Source: Bog-756 sp963710495 (GTDB taxonomy: Bacteria; Actinomycetota; Acidimicrobiia; Acidimicrobiales; RAAP-2). From it: a DNA stretch of 64,000 bases. The stretch is from NCBI GenBank assembly GCA_963710495.1, contig CAVQAI010000011.1, positions 434,001 to 498,000 on the forward strand, written 5' to 3'. This document shows positions 63,056-64,000 of this stretch, in pieces (the stretch's first letter is position 1; each line of letters begins with the position of its first letter). Under the pieces are notes generated by a model. The model made no database searches. It saw nothing but the letters and a program-made list of their open reading frames with translations, and had not been told where the DNA came from. Made by a program: the position numbers and the translations under genes.

Positions 63056-63658
63056 TCACGCGGTGGGAAACGGTCCCCACGCATCGATGATCCTGTCCAC
63101 CGTGGTCACCGTAGCGATGAGCGGAAAGGTCTGGTCGAGCACGGCGTCGGCGTACTCGGCCGGAAGTCCGGCCACGGCATCGCGGAGGACGACGACCGAA
63201 TAGCCGAGGTTGACCGCCTCGATGGCCAATCCCAGTATGCCGAGGTTGACCGAGACCCCGGTGGCCACGACAGTCCGTACCCCCAGGCTGCGCAGCCAGG
63301 TGTCGAGCGAGGTGCCGGTGAAGGGCGAGACGCCGTGCAGCCGGGGCGAGACCATGTCGCCGGGCTCCGGTCCCAGCCCGTCGACCAGCTCGGTGGCGGG
63401 CGTGCCGGCCAGAAGGTGGTCCGGGTTGCGCACCATGGCCGCCACCAGCTGGCAGTTGACGAACGATCCGGCCCGGTCGGCCCGGAACTCGGCCGTGCAG
63501 TGGACGACGGGCACGCCGTGGGCGCGGGCAGCAGTCAGCAGGCGCACCGTGTTCGGGACTACGCCGACCTGGCGGGCGGCGTCGGCCAGCTGGGGGAAGG
63601 AGGTCAAGTCGCCGATGACGCCGCGCTGGATCTCCATGGTGAGCACAGCGCTGCCCAC
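63056..63658 (-). CDS. Isochorismatase-like hydrolase fold lacking the catalytic Cys
   Basis: About 200 residues from GTG 63658 (start uncertain; an ATG lies near 63638). The fold shows AVLTMEIQRGVIGDL, VVHCTAEFRADRAG, VSPFTGTSLDTWLRSLGVRT and VVATGVSVNLGILGLAIEAV. In cysteine hydrolases of this fold the first motif has Asp and the second a Cys (VxxCV). Here they read Glu (MEIQ) and Gly (NLGIL). True isochorismatases also lack the Cys, so the protein may be an ether-cleaving or non-hydrolytic member. It is 38 bp downstream of the ligase gene on the same strand. Confidence 0.8.
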   Translation of the reverse strand: MGSAVLTMEIQRGVIGDLTSFPQLADAARQVGVVPNTVRLLTAARAHGVPVVHCTAEFRADRAGSFVNCQLVAAMVRNPDHLLAGTPATELVDGLGPEPGDMVSPRLHGVSPFTGTSLDTWLRSLGVRTVVATGVSVNLGILGLAIEAVNLGYSVVVLRDAVAGLPAEYADAVLDQTFPLIATVTTVDRIIDAWGPFPTA

Positions 63659-63696
63659 CGGGGCGGCTATCCTCGCCCAGGTCGACGGGCACGCGG

Positions 63697-64000
63697 TCAG
63701 ACGCCCGCCGCCGTGCGGGCACCTCCGTGGTCGGTCTCGGCCGGTGTCTCGGCGACGACCTCCGAGGCCCACCGGTAGTCGGGTTTGCCGCTCGGCGACC
63801 GCACGATGGACTCGACCACATGGAGCTGGCGGGGGACCTTGTACCCGGCGATGGCCTCGCGGCAATGGGCCTCGATGTCCTCGAGGCCGGGATGCCGGTC
63901 GGCCCGTGGCTGGATGATGGCCGCTACCTCTGGCCCCAGCGGTCGTCGGGCGCCCCGACCACGATGGCGTCGTAGACATCCGGATGGGACCGGACGGCCG
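63697..64000 (-). CDS. C-terminus of an acyl-CoA synthetase (FadD19/FadD3-like), cut by window edge
   Basis: Reading the minus strand from the edge gives AVRSHPDVYDAIVVGAPDDR, then after a one-base shift near 63927 VAAIIQPRADRHPGLEDIEA, YKVPRQLHVVESIVRSPSGK and PDYRWASEVV. The Lys in PSGKPDYRW is the catalytic A10 Lys of AMP-dependent ligases, and this exact style of ending is common in FadD19/FadD3 steroid-acid CoA ligases. TGA is at 63697-63699. The body of the gene lies beyond the window. Confidence 0.8.
   Translation of the reverse strand, partial: GRPVPSGCLRRHRGRGARRPLGPEVAAIIQPRADRHPGLEDIEAHCREAIAGYKVPRQLHVVESIVRSPSGKPDYRWASEVVAETPAETDHGGARTAAGV

Overview
The window reads as chromosome of a high-GC actinobacterium, most likely class Acidimicrobiia. 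The evidence is tandem 42-residue VASDGGIFTFG-type repeats in two secreted proteins, four LLM-class flavin (F420-type) oxidoreductases, two mycothiol-family DinB/maleylpyruvate-isomerase-like proteins, a DUF222-HNH gene, actinobacterial-style leaderless promoters (TANNNT 6-8 nt before the start codon) and an actinobacterial SOS box. There is no rRNA, CRISPR array, prophage or intact insertion sequence. I assign the class by recognition, not by a search.

Layout. 1-9.8 kb: a glycosyltransferase (cut by the window edge), an NlpC/P60 wall hydrolase, a carboxylesterase, a repeat/CAP-like secreted protein, an unusual class-I tRNA with anticodon UAA, a PrmC-related methyltransferase and a second repeat protein. 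9.8-30 kb: mixed metabolism and housekeeping (sulfatase, PHB-depolymerase-like lipoprotein, P450, AKR, SDR, acyl-CoA dehydrogenase, trpD, an SOS-boxed DnaQ/GIY-YIG nuclease, kinase, GAF-GGDEF, DUF5666 protein, LLM enzyme, threonine aldolase, EttA). 30.0-31.4 kb: a lower-GC gap with a phosphoesterase relic and short repeats. 31.4-42.1 kb: a complete-looking Tad/Flp pilus operon whose genes almost all overlap by one to four bases, ending in a large membrane LysM-BTAD protein. 42.2-47.5 kb: DUF222-HNH, two LLM enzymes and an NCS1 permease.

47.5-54.2 kb: a steroid side-chain degradation cluster. A CYP125-like P450 is divergent from fadE29, chsH2, fadE28, chsH1 and ltp2 homologues, the same set as the mycobacterial igr locus but in a different order. 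54.2-64 kb: STAS-like and VOC proteins, an ECF sigma factor, a thioesterase, secreted and pentapeptide proteins, then a FadD17-like ligase divergent from an LLM oxidoreductase, an isochorismatase-like protein and the end of a FadD19/FadD3-like ligase. A perfect match to the KstR half-site consensus lies between the FadD17-like and LLM genes, and a 7-of-8 match lies between cyp125 and fadE29. This suggests one steroid regulon.

Sequence quality limits the reading. About twenty genes that are otherwise conserved are broken by single-base shifts, several of which can be repaired exactly. The 60.7-62.6 kb stretch is worst, while the Tad and igr operons are nearly clean. I treat most breaks as assembly or sequencing errors and give the full span of each gene.
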